Source: Semisulcospira habei
Taxonomy: Eukaryota; Mollusca; Gastropoda; Semisulcospiridae
NCBI GenBank assembly: GCA_036245525.1
Contig: BTPG01000002.1
Location: 126,467,193-126,531,192, forward strand
DNA length: 64,000 nt
Direction of reading: 5' to 3'
Under the pieces are notes generated by a model, which had not been told where the DNA came from, made no database searches, and saw only the letters and a list, made by a program, of their open reading frames with translations. Below are positions 20,453-30,711 of the stretch, piece by piece (within the stretch, counting starts at the first letter, position 1; the number at the start of each line of letters is the position of its first letter). The translations under genes were made by a program, and so were the position numbers.

Positions 20453-22207
20453 TCAGGGCTGATGCTTCCCTTTCTTCATGTTATTAATAGCACTGCGAAT
20501 TTCATCCTGCGTGATTTCCTCGTCAAATTTTGCATTATGACAACCATCACAATCATCAGATATATGGTCATTCAAAACACCCTCGGCCTGTCTGCTGAAA
20601 CCTGAATCATCAACATTCTGATCCACATTTAGCAAATTACGAAAATAATCATACCACACGCGTGGTGAAACGACATCAGAACACAACTTTTTAACGCCAG
20701 TCAGAGACTTTATTTTTTGCCAAAATGTTCTTGAGTTTGCATCATTACATGCATCGTTGAGCTCATTCAAAACCCGTGCGTTGTACTCTACTTGTTTTGT
20801 TTTACACAACTTCTTAAATTCTTTCTTCATGTCAAGATACTTCCCTAAGTCGTCATGTGTGTTTGTGTGTCTGAACTGCTTCAACTGTAGGTACTTGTTT
20901 TGTTTTGCTAACTCGCAGTCCGAGTCCCACCACGGCGGCTGTGCACGGGATTCACCTATCTTCTTACCTGACCTCATTTTGTCAGCCGCCTTCTGAATGA
21001 ATGCTACAAAACAGGCCGACCCTTCTTCTACACTCGAGTCAAGCGCTGACGAAAAGTGTTGAAACTGAGTCTCCTGATTATCTTCAATGTATGCCCAAAA
21101 GGATTCAGCGTAGTTTTCTTTCCAAACAAATTTAACCCCTTCCTCTAGTATTATATCATCATTTAAATCATCATCATCACATGAATAAACAGACTGAATA
21201 GAAGTAAACGTGGTTACAATGGGGAAATGGTCTGACTCGCACCTGTCTGCAACAAACATATCGGTCACTAGGTCAAACACGGATTTAGAGCAAATACAGT
21301 AGTCCACCACACTTTTGCCTCTGTTGGCCACGCACGTAATTTCTCCCTCACTGTCACCTTTCGTTCTGCCATTGACAATAAACAAACAGTACTCTTGACA
21401 TAGTTCTATCAGTTTCCGACCAAAACTGTTTACGCCAATATCTTTTGACCTCCGTGGACTTTGTGGTACATCCTCTAGCAGATCTGTTAATTCCTGTAGA
21501 GGCTGCACGTGTGAATTGCCATCAATAAAATCAGTATCAGACAGCCCGGCAGTGCGGGCGTTAAAATCGCCACATAATAGCCAAGGCAGCTCAGGGTGAG
21601 CACGTAAAACTTGAGACATGTAGTTTTCTAACACTTCAAAACCATCAACGTTATCTTCACCATATACAACAGAACGCTCTGGAGCCACATACACAAATGC
21701 TGCCAGAACATCAGATGCAGAGTTCAAAACAGACTTACCGATCTTTAGAAACACAATATCCTCAGCTGCCTGCATTAAACGCAACACATGACAGGCTATA
21801 GATTTATGTACACACACGGCCACGCCCCCTTTTAACTTTTGTGTACGTGGTGAAAAAAACACCTGATACTCTGGAAAGGTATCCTCTATAACATTTTGCT
21901 TACACGACCAGATCTCTGAAAATGCAAAAATTTGACACTTTTCACAGAACTGCCTAAAAGAAACACTTTTCAGCTTATTTACAAGACCTTGGATATTCCA
22001 TGCCATGATGCGAAACACAGAGCTACCACTTTCATCACTACCACTTTCATCAACACAGTGTGCGGGTGTGGGTTTGAGTATGGGCACTTGAGTGTGTGTG
22101 TGTGCAGGTAAGTCGTCCTTTGAAGACACATGGTGGGGGCCCTGGGGGTCTGAATGAGGGACGGGCTGTCTTCTCCTGGTTGCTGGGTCAACATGCCGGC
22201 CTGCCCC
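20453..22207 (-). pseudogene. LINE-C ORF2, endonuclease part
   Basis: APE-type endonuclease with MAWNIQGL (catalytic Asn), FSEIW (Glu), LLCGDFNAR (Asp/Asn) and ESDHFPI (Asp/His). The frame is open from directly after the ORF1 stop at 22208-22210 and is in the same reading frame as ORF1. The first ATG in it is at 22006, within the endonuclease core motif. How ORF2 is translated is therefore unclear: reinitiation at 22006, readthrough of the ORF1 TGA, or a non-ATG start. The frame ends at 20453 just after MKKGK, before the RT entry motif, because of a net two-base loss. Confidence 0.85.
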
Positions 22208-23119
22208 TCATTTCTGCCCCCTGCGCTCCACTGGCCTCTGGGTAGCAGCGTCGTATGCGTGGGTCTTTCCCTCAACAACGAGGGAGTCGAAGCGGAGGAA
22301 GGCCTTCTTCCCCGCCTGCTTGGCCTCCTTGAGGAAGGGTAGTAGCTTGCGGCGCACGTCCCTCACCCGAGGGGTGAAGTCCTCAGAGATGTAGACCCGG
22401 GACCTGTTCTCCTTCAGCGTTCTTCGCTCAAACAGGATCCGCTCCTTGTCTTTGTACTTGTTGAAGCACACGATGATGGGGTGGGGCGCCTTGCCCCCCT
22501 TCAGACGATGGGCACGCTCCACCTCGATCTCCTCCTCTATGCCCATCTCGTCCTTCAACATTGACTTGACAGCTTTTTCACAGTCCGCCCAAGTCTCTGA
22601 GCGCCCCTGGGGGTGGGGGATTCCGTGAAAGATCAGATTATTGCGTCTGCTCCGCCCCTCCAAATCATCCAGCTTATCCTCCAGCTGCGTAACTTTCTCC
22701 TTCAACTCTCTGTTTTCTTTCATCACCGCAGTAAAGTCACTCTGAATTTTGTCCATCTGCTCCTGCATTGTAGCTTTCATACTGTCCATCTTTTTGTCCA
22801 TCACATTCAACATTTTAAACACATCAGCAATGGTCGGCTCAGACACTGCGTTTGCCTCACCCCCGGGCGACTGGTTGTCTTGGTTCCCCTGGCATGTCAA
22901 AAGAGTCTGTCGTTTCGGTGGCCCTGGGTTCGCTTCGACATCGCCACACCGGAGCAGAAAGCCGACCAAAAACACGAGAATGACTGCCACCGGTCCGCTG
23001 ACACTGACAGTGCGGTAACGTAGGGCTGCCTTCCTCTGTGCTTTGCGAGCCATGAAGTTTTGAAAAGTCCAGTAAAAGGTACCGCAAATGGCACGAAAAG
23101 ATACCGGACTGCTTGGCAT
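22208..23119 (-). CDS. LINE-C ORF1, 2A-bearing L1-type ORF1 protein, ~303 aa
   Basis: RNA-binding chaperone that packages retrotransposon RNA. I place the start at the ATG at 23119; an upstream in-frame GTG adds five codons. Counted from that ATG: basic segment, a hydrophobic stretch VAVILVFLVGFLL (~44-56), the 2A motif GDVEANPGP (59-67), a low-complexity linker, a coiled coil (~90-155) with heptads ending LEDKLDDLEGRSRR, an RRM-like part beginning NNLIFHGIPHPQG, then a C-terminal domain with YISEDFTPRVRDVRRKL. The coiled coil-RRM-CTD order is that of L1 ORF1p. Ribosome skipping at the 2A site would release a short hydrophobic leader from the chaperone. The stop is TGA at 22208-22210. No damage seen. 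Confidence 0.85.
   Translation of the reverse strand: MPSSPVSFRAICGTFYWTFQNFMARKAQRKAALRYRTVSVSGPVAVILVFLVGFLLRCGDVEANPGPPKRQTLLTCQGNQDNQSPGGEANAVSEPTIADVFKMLNVMDKKMDSMKATMQEQMDKIQSDFTAVMKENRELKEKVTQLEDKLDDLEGRSRRNNLIFHGIPHPQGRSETWADCEKAVKSMLKDEMGIEEEIEVERAHRLKGGKAPHPIIVCFNKYKDKERILFERRTLKENRSRVYISEDFTPRVRDVRRKLLPFLKEAKQAGKKAFLRFDSLVVEGKTHAYDAATQRPVERRGQK
22919..22945 (-). other. 2A-type ribosome-skipping motif
   Basis: Codons for GDVEANPGP, matching the D-(V/I)-E-x-N-P-G-P consensus at every fixed position, preceded by LLRC. Skipping occurs between the last Gly and Pro. Such motifs are established in APE-type non-LTR retrotransposons of sea urchins and molluscs; activity of this one is inferred. 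Confidence 0.9.
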
Positions 23120-23242
23120 GATGAGCTGAATCACCCTGTCGTTGTTCTAAAGTCACTAATTAAGTAATTATGTTGCAAAATGCTAAAAATGTGCGGAGCC
23201 GCTCTTCAACTGTGTGACGTCGATCGTGAGCACAACTCACCC

Positions 23243-23244
<2 letters not shown>

Positions 23245-23283
<39 letters not shown>
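23245..23283. repeat. (GT)n microsatellite at LINE-C 5' side
   Basis: GT run that may be the 5' target flank of LINE-C. It is followed by a GTGC-rich patch. Confidence 0.9.
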
Positions 23284-23284
<1 letters not shown>

Positions 23285-23324
23285 TTGTGCGTGCGTGCGC
23301 GCGCGAGTGTGCGTGCGTGCGTGA

Positions 23325-23450
23325 CCCATTCAGCCCTGACATACTACTACAAACAAAAAATGAATCGACCATGACAGGTCAAGGGTGGTGCTAGAATATC
23401 CAGGCTTTTCTGGCACCATCCTTGAACTGTCGATTAGACACCCCAACTGA
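23325..23450. mobile_element. H1b hairpin MITE, decayed
   Basis: Left end CCCATTCAGCCCTGACAT, then GACCATGACAGGTCAAGG and a right arm CACCATCCTTGAACTGTC. The central stem is lost. Confidence 0.65.
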
Positions 23451-23506
23451 ACATAGAGGGCACCACTTTTTCAAAGATCGGAATTGCCACCTTGGGGCTC
23501 AACGCG

Positions 23507-23586
23507 TAAACTCGTTCGAGACGTGCCGCATCCGAATACGCGGCACACAGCCGCGTGTCCGATCCAGCACGTCGCGAATGTGTTAA
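23507..23586. mobile_element. H7 hairpin MITE
   Basis: GTAAACTCGTTCGAGACGTG at the left and CACGTCGCGAATGTGTTAA at the right, with ATACGCGGCACACAGCCGCG in the centre. Its right TTAA (23583-23586) is also the left end of the next element. Confidence 0.8.
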
Positions 23587-23783
23587 CCCCTCCCCTCCCA
23601 CAGTTCGTGAAATCTTGGTTCATTCAACGACCACAAGCCGAAAACGTCCAAGAAACATGGATACAAAATTGGCCTCACCAAGAGGCATAGATCTTCATGA
23701 GCCCCCGCAGTCGCTGGGGCTCAAGAGGATCCGTCTCTTGCAGTTGGATTGTGTTCATTTTTTCTAAACAGTGAAGGGGTTAA
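23583..23783. mobile_element. H2 MITE, full length, TTAA-bounded
   Basis: TTAACCCCTCCCCTCCC at the left and CAGTGAAGGGGTTAA at the right, with the H2 hairpin at 23678-23741 inside. Shows that the H2 hairpin is the core of a ~200-bp TTAA-ended MITE. Confidence 0.85.
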
Positions 23784-23977
23784 AGGCGGGGTGGGGGTGG
23801 GGGGGGGGGGAGGGGCAGGGGGCAGGTGGCCGGGGGCGGAGGAGACTAGGTGAGAGGGAGAGCAGCTGGCAATGCAGACACCACAAATTCCGACTATTGT
23901 TCACGTGCAATGCTGGATCCGTGCAGCCAAGATAAGCGCAATTAAAGATACCGGTCCCCTCCGACAGAAAAAGTCAA

Positions 23978-24047
23978 TCTTCCAGAAGCCTAGATCCTCA
24001 CGAGCCCCGTCTGACTGCGAGGGCTCACGAAGATTTACCATTCTTGC
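23978..24047. mobile_element. H2 hairpin, decayed
   Basis: CCAGAAGCCTAGATCCTCAC pairs with GTGAGCCC-type inner arm and AAGATTTACCATTCTTGC. Confidence 0.65.
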
Positions 24048-24272
24048 AATGAACATGATGGTGTATTGGTTTCCAAGACAAATTTCTGAACTAAAAAAAG
24101 AAAAAAAGGGAAGAATATGGCAATATATATACTTCATGCGAGGTCCCAAGAAAGGCACGGTGAGCTGTCTCTTGCTGCGGCATACTACTTTTGTATAACT
24201 GTATTGCTGACTGTGTTATGACATCATTGCTAATATTACGGTATTTAATGTTAAACGCCACGAATATATCTT

Positions 24273-24447
24273 TTTGGCTCCGTCACTGATCCATGTACCC
24301 AGGCGTGCCTAAGCGGAAGGAGGCGGTGGGGTGTACTGCGCATGACGGATGTCTGCAGAACACTGGAACTTATTGTGGCGGGGACACCTATCTACATCCG
24401 TCAGTCGCTAGCCCGCCGACGCTTTGTCCTTTCACTGACGGAGCCAA
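24273..24447. mobile_element. H12 inverted-repeat element, single copy
   Basis: Terminal TTGGCTCCGTCACTGA and TCACTGACGGAGCCAA with a second inner pair (TGACGGATGT and ACATCCGTCA). Internal sequence does not pair fully. Only one copy in the window. Confidence 0.55.
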
Positions 24448-24522
24448 TGCCGCAATTTGTATCTATCAACTGTCTGTATTTTAAGTTCACGTCGATGGAA
24501 TGATCTGGCTCGATCGCCAGTA

Positions 24523-24590
24523 CTCAAGGGTCGCGTCTGATAAGCTTGGCGCCTGCAGGCGCCAAGCTTATCAGACGCAACCCTTGAGCT
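24523..24590. mobile_element. H1-related perfect hairpin, divergent middle
   Basis: CTCAAGGGTCGCGTCTGATA and its near-complement around AAGCTTGGCGCCTGCAGGCG. The GCTTGGCGCC tip is shared with H1, but the stem sequence differs. Confidence 0.85.
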
Positions 24591-24815
24591 GTTACGCTGG
24601 CCTTGTTTTCAGTGGTTGGCGCAGGACGCGAAAGACATGATAATAATGTGGCGTAAAATGGTGTGGAGTATTGCAGACGCGGAGTCTGCAATTTATATCA
24701 GCATATCAAGAATGACAACATTGCAGTAAAACCCGTTTGGACGGAATACAAGTTTTAAAAAAAAAATCCCCATGGAACTACTGTTGACGCAAGAGTGAAT
24801 TCACTTCGTGAGCTA
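24591..24815. other. Unassigned sequence
   Basis: No supported feature between the hairpin and the AT array. Confidence 0.5.
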
Positions 24816-25009
<194 letters not shown>

Positions 25010-25295
25010 ACGCGCTTACCTCCCGTAGTCAGTTTACTATATACGGTAAAGTGAATTATGATCAGCGAATCTCGTGTCAACCTAGCCTATGCCAGTGGGG
25101 GAAAAGAATGCAGGAATGCCACCTTTGGACACCGATATAGCTCACCACACCTTCTGCGAAGCTGTAGCAAAACACAAACCCTGTTGAGTGGGCATTGCAC
25201 ATTAAGCCTGACGGAATTTGCACAGTTGTACCTGTTCCGCGTAATCAAATACCAAACGGTAAAGTATGCACAATGTAATCTACAATGAGCCGATT

Positions 25296-25502
25296 TTAAC
25301 CCATTACATCCTGAAACCGACCTTATAAAAACTTGCTTGTTGCTCTTTGAAGAATACTATTACAGATAGATCAACCATGTTAGTGCAAGGGTGGTGCCAG
25401 AATAGCTTGGCGCCTCCAGCGCTAAGCTATTCTGGCACCACACTTCAACTATCATAGTCAAATTTATTTCAAGCAATAGAGTATCAGGATGAAAATGGTT
25501 AA
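25296..25502. mobile_element. H1c hairpin MITE, TTAA-bounded
   Basis: Ends TTAACCCATTACATCCTGA and TCAGGATGAAAATGGTTAA. The inner H1 stem at 25371-25460 has arms AAGGGTGGTGCCAGAATAGC and GCTATTCTGGCACCACACTT. Confidence 0.85.
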
Positions 25503-25576
25503 ACACAAACTACCTCTAGCGTTCTTTATATTCAAAATAAAATGCAAATTGTCATAAACGTCACTATCTACAGCCA

Positions 25577-25650
25577 AAGAAACGCGACATTCAGTATTGG
25601 AAACACTAAAGTGTTCCTATGATTCCAATTATGCCGCATTTTTTTGGCTG
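25577..25650. mobile_element. H4 hairpin, decayed
   Basis: AAGAAACGCGACATTCAG at the left, GGAAACACTAAAGTGTTCC in the centre, ATGCCGCATTTTTTTGGC at the right. Confidence 0.7.
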
Positions 25651-26530
25651 GTAAGTACAGAAACTATATCAGGCTGCAGTTCAGTGCATAGAACTTTAGT
25701 AGTCCTTGATTAGTTTAGCACCTGGGAAGGAAGCACGCCGATGGTAAGCTACCACTACCCATGAACTATTTGTGTGACCCATCCGCCGGAAGTGGACAGC
25801 AGCTGCAAAACGCTAACCAGATGTCCAAATTTCAGAAACCGTGTCCTGGGATCGAAAGAGCCAAAAGAATCCCTTTGGTCTTTCTGGACGCCCCTTTGTG
25901 AGCCGACCACCTGCCATTAACGGGCAAGTCTTGCCCACAGCCTGGCCGCTGTAGAGAGGCCCGTGTGTATCCATTAAATTCTGGCCCATTGGCGTTCTCA
26001 TTACAGGCGACCCCCTCCCCGTGATAATAACGAAGCGATTAGCCGCCATCACAATATTTACGACCCGATGTGGGCCCGCCAACAAAAGATTTATGATAAT
26101 TTCGCTGTCAAAAGAGTCTTGGCATTTTCACAAAAACATCATAATTCACTGTCGCGGCGGCGACTGGCTGGAACCTCCACAAATGATATGTTCCCAATCG
26201 AGCCTGATGCGAAAAGACAGTTGCTATGGTGACATCATTGGCAGGATCCATCACTGTCGTTTATCATTCTTATCACTAGCGTCTTGGCACCAGCCACTCT
26301 CTGAAAACTGAACTACCCACTCGCAGCGTGAACACCCACCCCAGGCTGGCACCGCCAGAGGAGAACAGACGCCTCTCCACAGCCCCAGCGCCAAAAAGAC
26401 GCTAACTAGATTGTGAAGAGCGACACTATACAGTAAAAACAGAATTATCCGCTCGCAGGCTAAGCACATCTGGACCGATCCCAGGTATAGATTCAAATAA
26501 TCAACGGCGGCCTGCCAGTTCATATCCTAA
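25651..26530. other. Long unassigned non-repetitive interval
   Basis: About 880 bases without microsatellite, hairpin or retroelement. I see no long frame or clear splice structure. The part at ~25850-26170 has a complex, unique-looking composition. It could be ordinary intergenic or intronic DNA or a conserved non-coding element. Confidence 0.5.
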
Positions 26531-26598
26531 CAAAAGGCACAGATTCTCGTGAGCCCCTGCGTCCGCAGGATCCCATGAAAATCTATGTCTCTTGCAGA
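26531..26598. mobile_element. H2 hairpin
   Basis: AAAAGGCACAGATTCTCGTG pairs with AAAATCTATGTCTCTTGC around CCCCTGCGTCCGCAGG. Confidence 0.75.
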
Positions 26599-26864
26599 TG
26601 AAGTATTCACGCAAAACAACGACCACTTCCTCCATCTGAAAATGGGGGAGGTCCGAACTGAAACGGGAGCCGTTCCTGGACAAGATGACGGCTATATCGA
26701 TGTAACCCACTGCGGATGCATGAGCGCATGAGAGTCTGGAAAAATTCGAGATGGGAGGGCTTGGCTGCGAGGGATTAATGCCGGTGGGCTTGCCCGCCCC
26801 GTGCGAGCACCGCCACCACATAAGACACACAGTGCACCAAGGCGAGATTCTTTCTTATTCTAAT

Positions 26865-26869
<5 letters not shown>

Positions 26870-26896
<27 letters not shown>
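26870..26896. repeat. (AC)n microsatellite
   Basis: Short AC run. The flanking ~270 bases on its left hold nothing I can support. Confidence 0.9.
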
Positions 26897-26898
<2 letters not shown>

Positions 26899-27073
26899 CC
26901 ACCCTCACCCACCACAATGTCTATGACACCTCTCCGTCCCTCTTCCCCGCTGCACTGCGTCACATTTTGAAATAGTGTGAACCTACATACATATCACCCA
27001 CATAAAAATTTACATCACGCATGTTTTGTCTAAACCGCTACACCGCACGAGATAAGGCACATGAATTCATGTT

Positions 27074-27138
27074 CAAGAGGCATAGATCCTCATGAGCCCC
27101 CGCATTCGCGGGGGCTGATGAGGATCTATGTCTCTTGC
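27074..27138. mobile_element. H2 hairpin, near perfect
   Basis: CAAGAGGCATAGATCCTCAT and ATGAGGATCTATGTCTCTTG around AGCCCCCGCATTCGCGGGGG; one mismatch in the inner stem. Confidence 0.9.
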
Positions 27139-27290
27139 TGCCATCATTCGCAGCAACACTGATCCTCCAGATGAGGGGATGAATGGCGATTCTAGGCCGA
27201 CCAGTAAATAAGCACGTACGTATGCGGCATCACATGCGCTGCATATATACATCATGACCGCTTCTGACAGCAAGGTGCGAGTCCGCATAA

Positions 27291-28063
27291 TAGCCCGGTA
27301 TTTCCATGTAAATGTCTGTCTGTGTCCGCGGCAGACGGGCTCATCACAATGAAACCAATACATTTTGCAATGCTCTACCCATCTAAGTACTCACAAACCA
27401 TAATAGGTGAGGCTAGCCCGGTATTTCCATCTAAATGTCTGTCTGTGTCCGCGGCAGACGGGCTGATCACAATGAAACCAATACATTTTGCTTGATTGAT
27501 TGATTGTACATTGCTTAACGTCCCGACAGCAACAAGGCTTTCTCAGGACGTGCCTGCATTGCTTGTGAAAATAAATAAACAGAACATTGAATGTATGTCT
27601 TCAGCCGGTCAAATACGTTAAATAAACCTAACACATGGGGCCTAAATAAAGCTAAGACCATTTAGCAACACACATCCAATATCAAGAGCTACAGGCAGTG
27701 CAGACAGTAGGGAGAGTTTTAAAAAGGCAAATACAGGTGAATGGACAAAGGGTAGACAGAAACACATGCCCCAGAATAGAGAGAGAAAAACCCACCCTGT
27801 GGGGCTGACCAGGGTGACCCTGGGAACTAAAAAATACCTAACCCCACCCAAGTCCCCCAGGGCAGACCCGGGTGGGGGAATACATTTTGCAATGCTCTAC
27901 CCATCTAAGTACTCACAAACCATAATAGGTGAGGCTAGCCCGGTATTTCCATCTAAATGTCTGTCCAGTCTGTGTCCGCGGCAGACGGGCTGATCACAAT
28001 GAAACCAATACATTTTGCAATGCTCTACCCATCTAAGTACTCACAAACCATAATAGGTGAGGC
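27291..28063. repeat. Three-copy ~125-bp tandem repeat, middle copy split by SINE-S1
   Basis: Unit starts TAGCCCGGTATTTCCAT at 27291, 27414 and 27936 and ends CATAATAGGTGAGGC. Unit 2 is interrupted at 27492-27878 by SINE-S1. Unit 3 has a 5-base CCAGT gain. Confidence 0.92.
27492..27878 (-). mobile_element. SINE-S1 copy 3
   Basis: TSD AATACATTTTGC at 27480-27491 and 27879-27890. Full length with the TTGATTGATTGATTG (AATC) tail at the left. Confidence 0.92.
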
Positions 28064-28087
28064 TAGCGCTGGAAGAAATGTACTCAA

Positions 28088-28118
28088 ACTTGATTCCCCT
28101 TGGTTTGAGTACATGTCT
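28088..28118. repeat. Small hairpin
   Basis: TGTACTCAAAC and GTTTGAGTACA separated by about a dozen bases. Single copy. Confidence 0.7.
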
Positions 28119-28165
28119 ACCCATCTAAGCCCCGACGCCGCGCTGAAACAAGTGTGCGACGGATC

Positions 28166-28195
28166 GGCCATCATAGTTCAAGGGTGGTGCCGAGA
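28166..28195. mobile_element. H1 half arm
   Basis: CATCATAGTTCAAGGGTGGT is one H1 arm; the opposite arm is absent. Confidence 0.6.
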
Positions 28196-28463
28196 CTGTA
28201 CAGACGTACGTGTGTGTGTGTGCGTGCGTGCGTACGCAAATACGCTATGTTACACGTGTGTGCGTATGAGCGCGTGTGTGTTTGTGCGCGCGCGGCGCAC
28301 GTGTCTGCTTGCTGGCAAAAGAATAATCTCGACACTGATTCCAGTGTTTTAAATTTGTTAGCACACACTGATGTGTTTAGTATTTGGCAAATAACTGTTA
28401 GTGTCACTTTTCGTTTGTGGTTATTGTGTACTCTATTGTTTGCATGCTCATTCCACTCACTTG

Positions 28464-28998
<535 letters not shown>

Positions 28999-29005
28999 AG
29001 AGAGA

Positions 29006-29079
<74 letters not shown>
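28999..29079. repeat. (AG)n microsatellite, right of SINE-S1
   Basis: Continuation of the AG array split by SINE-S1 copy 4. Confidence 0.95.
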
Positions 29080-29082
<3 letters not shown>

Positions 29083-29250
29083 TCTACTCCTAATGTGCAC
29101 CCACTGAGTGCATCAGCAGGGGAGTGAACTGCGTCAGTCAGCAAAGGGAGAGCAGCGCACACACAGCCTCCCAGTTCTTAAAACGTGCACCGTAAATCAC
29201 GACGATCTTCTCACAAGCTTTGCTAGCAAAAGGTGTAGATTAAAATTGGC

Positions 29251-29314
29251 AATAGGCATATATCCTCATGAGCCCCTGTAATTGTTGTGGCTCATAAGGA
29301 TCTATGCCTCTTCA
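29251..29314. mobile_element. H2 hairpin
   Basis: GCAATAGGCATATATCCTCA pairs with AAGGATCTATGCCTCTT; the inner stem is partly mismatched. Confidence 0.75.
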
Positions 29315-29588
29315 AGTTGCAGACGGAAGGACCTGGGGGTGCGGGGAGGGAGGGGGGATAGCCGGGTGAGAGCAATTTTATACAATCGGTGTCGGTCGGG
29401 CCATCAGTCAGCGTGTCAGACTTGATGGATGGCGCACGTTACTTGACGCTAAGTACAAAACTCTTACCTCACTCATCACAGTCAACCCCCAAACCTGAAC
29501 AGACACGCACGCAATCACGCACACACACACGCACGCACATACGTACAATGTCGATCCCTAACCCCTGTCCACTTGGCTTCTGGAAACA

Positions 29589-29672
29589 GATCGAGAGTGA
29601 TAGTTCAAGGGTTGTGCCAGAATATGGGCGCCAAGCTATTCTGGCACAACCCTTGAACTATCACGCTCGATC
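29589..29672. mobile_element. H1 hairpin, asymmetric tip
   Basis: GATCGAGAGTGATAGTTCAA and its exact-complement right arm. The left arm lacks the ten bases AGCTTGGCGC next to the tip, leaving ATATGGGCGCC. Confidence 0.88.
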
Positions 29673-29782
29673 CATGTCTGGCCGTGGCGTGTCGGAGTTG
29701 AATGAGTTATGTAAATTTGCGCATTTGCCGTTAACCCGGCCCCACTGACACACATAATAATAATCTCGATCAATAGACATCT

Positions 29783-29804
29783 CCCCCCCCCCCCCCCCCC
29801 CCCC
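29783..29804. repeat. Poly-C run
   Basis: Twenty-two C with a T-rich edge. Confidence 0.9.
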
Positions 29805-29864
29805 TTTTTCCGTACTGCACACAGAAACAGGTTCAACAATCTAACCTTTCTGCTCTCCCCTCAT

Positions 29865-29865
<1 letters not shown>

Positions 29866-29918
<53 letters not shown>
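29866..29918. repeat. (AC)n microsatellite
   Basis: AC run of about 53 bases. Confidence 0.95.
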
Positions 29919-29924
<6 letters not shown>

Positions 29925-30139
29925 AACATGTCGCCCACGCCTTGCCCTCCCCCCACCCTCCCTCCCTAACGCCTCCTCCACCCCGTCACCTTTCCTCCGT
30001 TCCCCTGACCTTGTCCTCAGCTGACACGCCAACAGATTTACTGAGGTCACGAATCAAATGCGTTGCATCACAACTGACACCAAAGATAATAGTGGCACCA
30101 GCACTTTCGCTCCCACCACCAAGTGGCTGGTTCACTTGA

Positions 30140-30216
30140 AAGCCCTTGACTGTTACAGACGATGACCGTTCGGTGGAAAAGACGCGTAACTACGGTATCG
30201 CCAGTCAAAGGGTTAA
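30140..30216. mobile_element. H5 hairpin
   Basis: AGCCCTTGACTGTTACAGACG at left, GGAAAAGACGCG in the centre, TATCGCCAGTCAAAGGGTTAA at right. Confidence 0.75.
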
Positions 30217-30497
30217 TAGAGTTCCACCGATGTATCTACTCGCACGGCAATAAAACCGATTGTTCGGTACTGTGCCTGCTGCTGGATATGATACGATTAG
30301 TTTCAACTCTTGACAACTGCGCTGTCTGAACTGAGCGGTGAATCAAAACTGTTATGACGACCTGAAGGCCACTGAACCCATTGAGTAGGCCTAGTACAGG
30401 TATACATTTTTATTTAAAAAAAAAGAAGCAACCAAACAAGCAAACAAAGAAACAAAAACAAACAAACAAACAAACAAAAAAAACCCAAAAACATCGC

Positions 30498-30711
30498 TTA
30501 ACTCATTCTACCCCAGACACACCACAGCAAGATATTGATCGACCATGATAGTTCAAGGGTGATGCCAGAATAGCTTGGCGCCTATGGGCGCCAAGCTATT
30601 CTGGCATCACCCTTGAACTATCATGGTCGATCTGTGTCCTGCACTGCAATGCAGTCTTAAGAGAACAACGGCAAAATTTGGGGATTTCGGTGATGGGGTA
30701 GAATGAGTTAA
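30498..30711. mobile_element. H1a MITE, full length, TTAA-bounded, perfect inner hairpin
   Basis: Best H1 copy. Ends are TTAACTCATTCTACCCC and GGGGTAGAATGAGTTAA, i.e. terminal inverted repeats with TTAA on both sides. Inside, 30537-30632 is a perfect palindrome: 46-base arms from GATCGACCATGATAG to TTGGCGCC around TATG. The segments between termini and hairpin are non-palindromic. No coding capacity. TTAA plus short TIRs fits a piggyBac-type MITE. Confidence 0.92.

Larger units (their letters stand above)
18391..23244 (-). mobile_element. LINE-C, two-ORF non-LTR retrotransposon with 2A motif
   Basis: About 4.85 kb. Order on the minus strand: 5' UTR, ORF1 (L1-like nucleic-acid chaperone with an N-terminal 2A motif), then ORF2 (APE endonuclease, reverse transcriptase, C-terminal Cys/His finger), 3' UTR ending AAATAAATTTATT and an ATT-repeat tail. 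The element is bounded on both sides by GT repeats (18360-18390 and 23245-23283), consistent with insertion into one GT microsatellite; because GT runs are common here that is only suggestive. I see one disabling lesion, a net loss of two bases near 20450. Confidence 0.8.

Noticed and set aside
22446..23023. Plus-strand frames opposite LINE-C ORF1
   Set aside because: Shadows of ORF1, which has a recognisable domain order.
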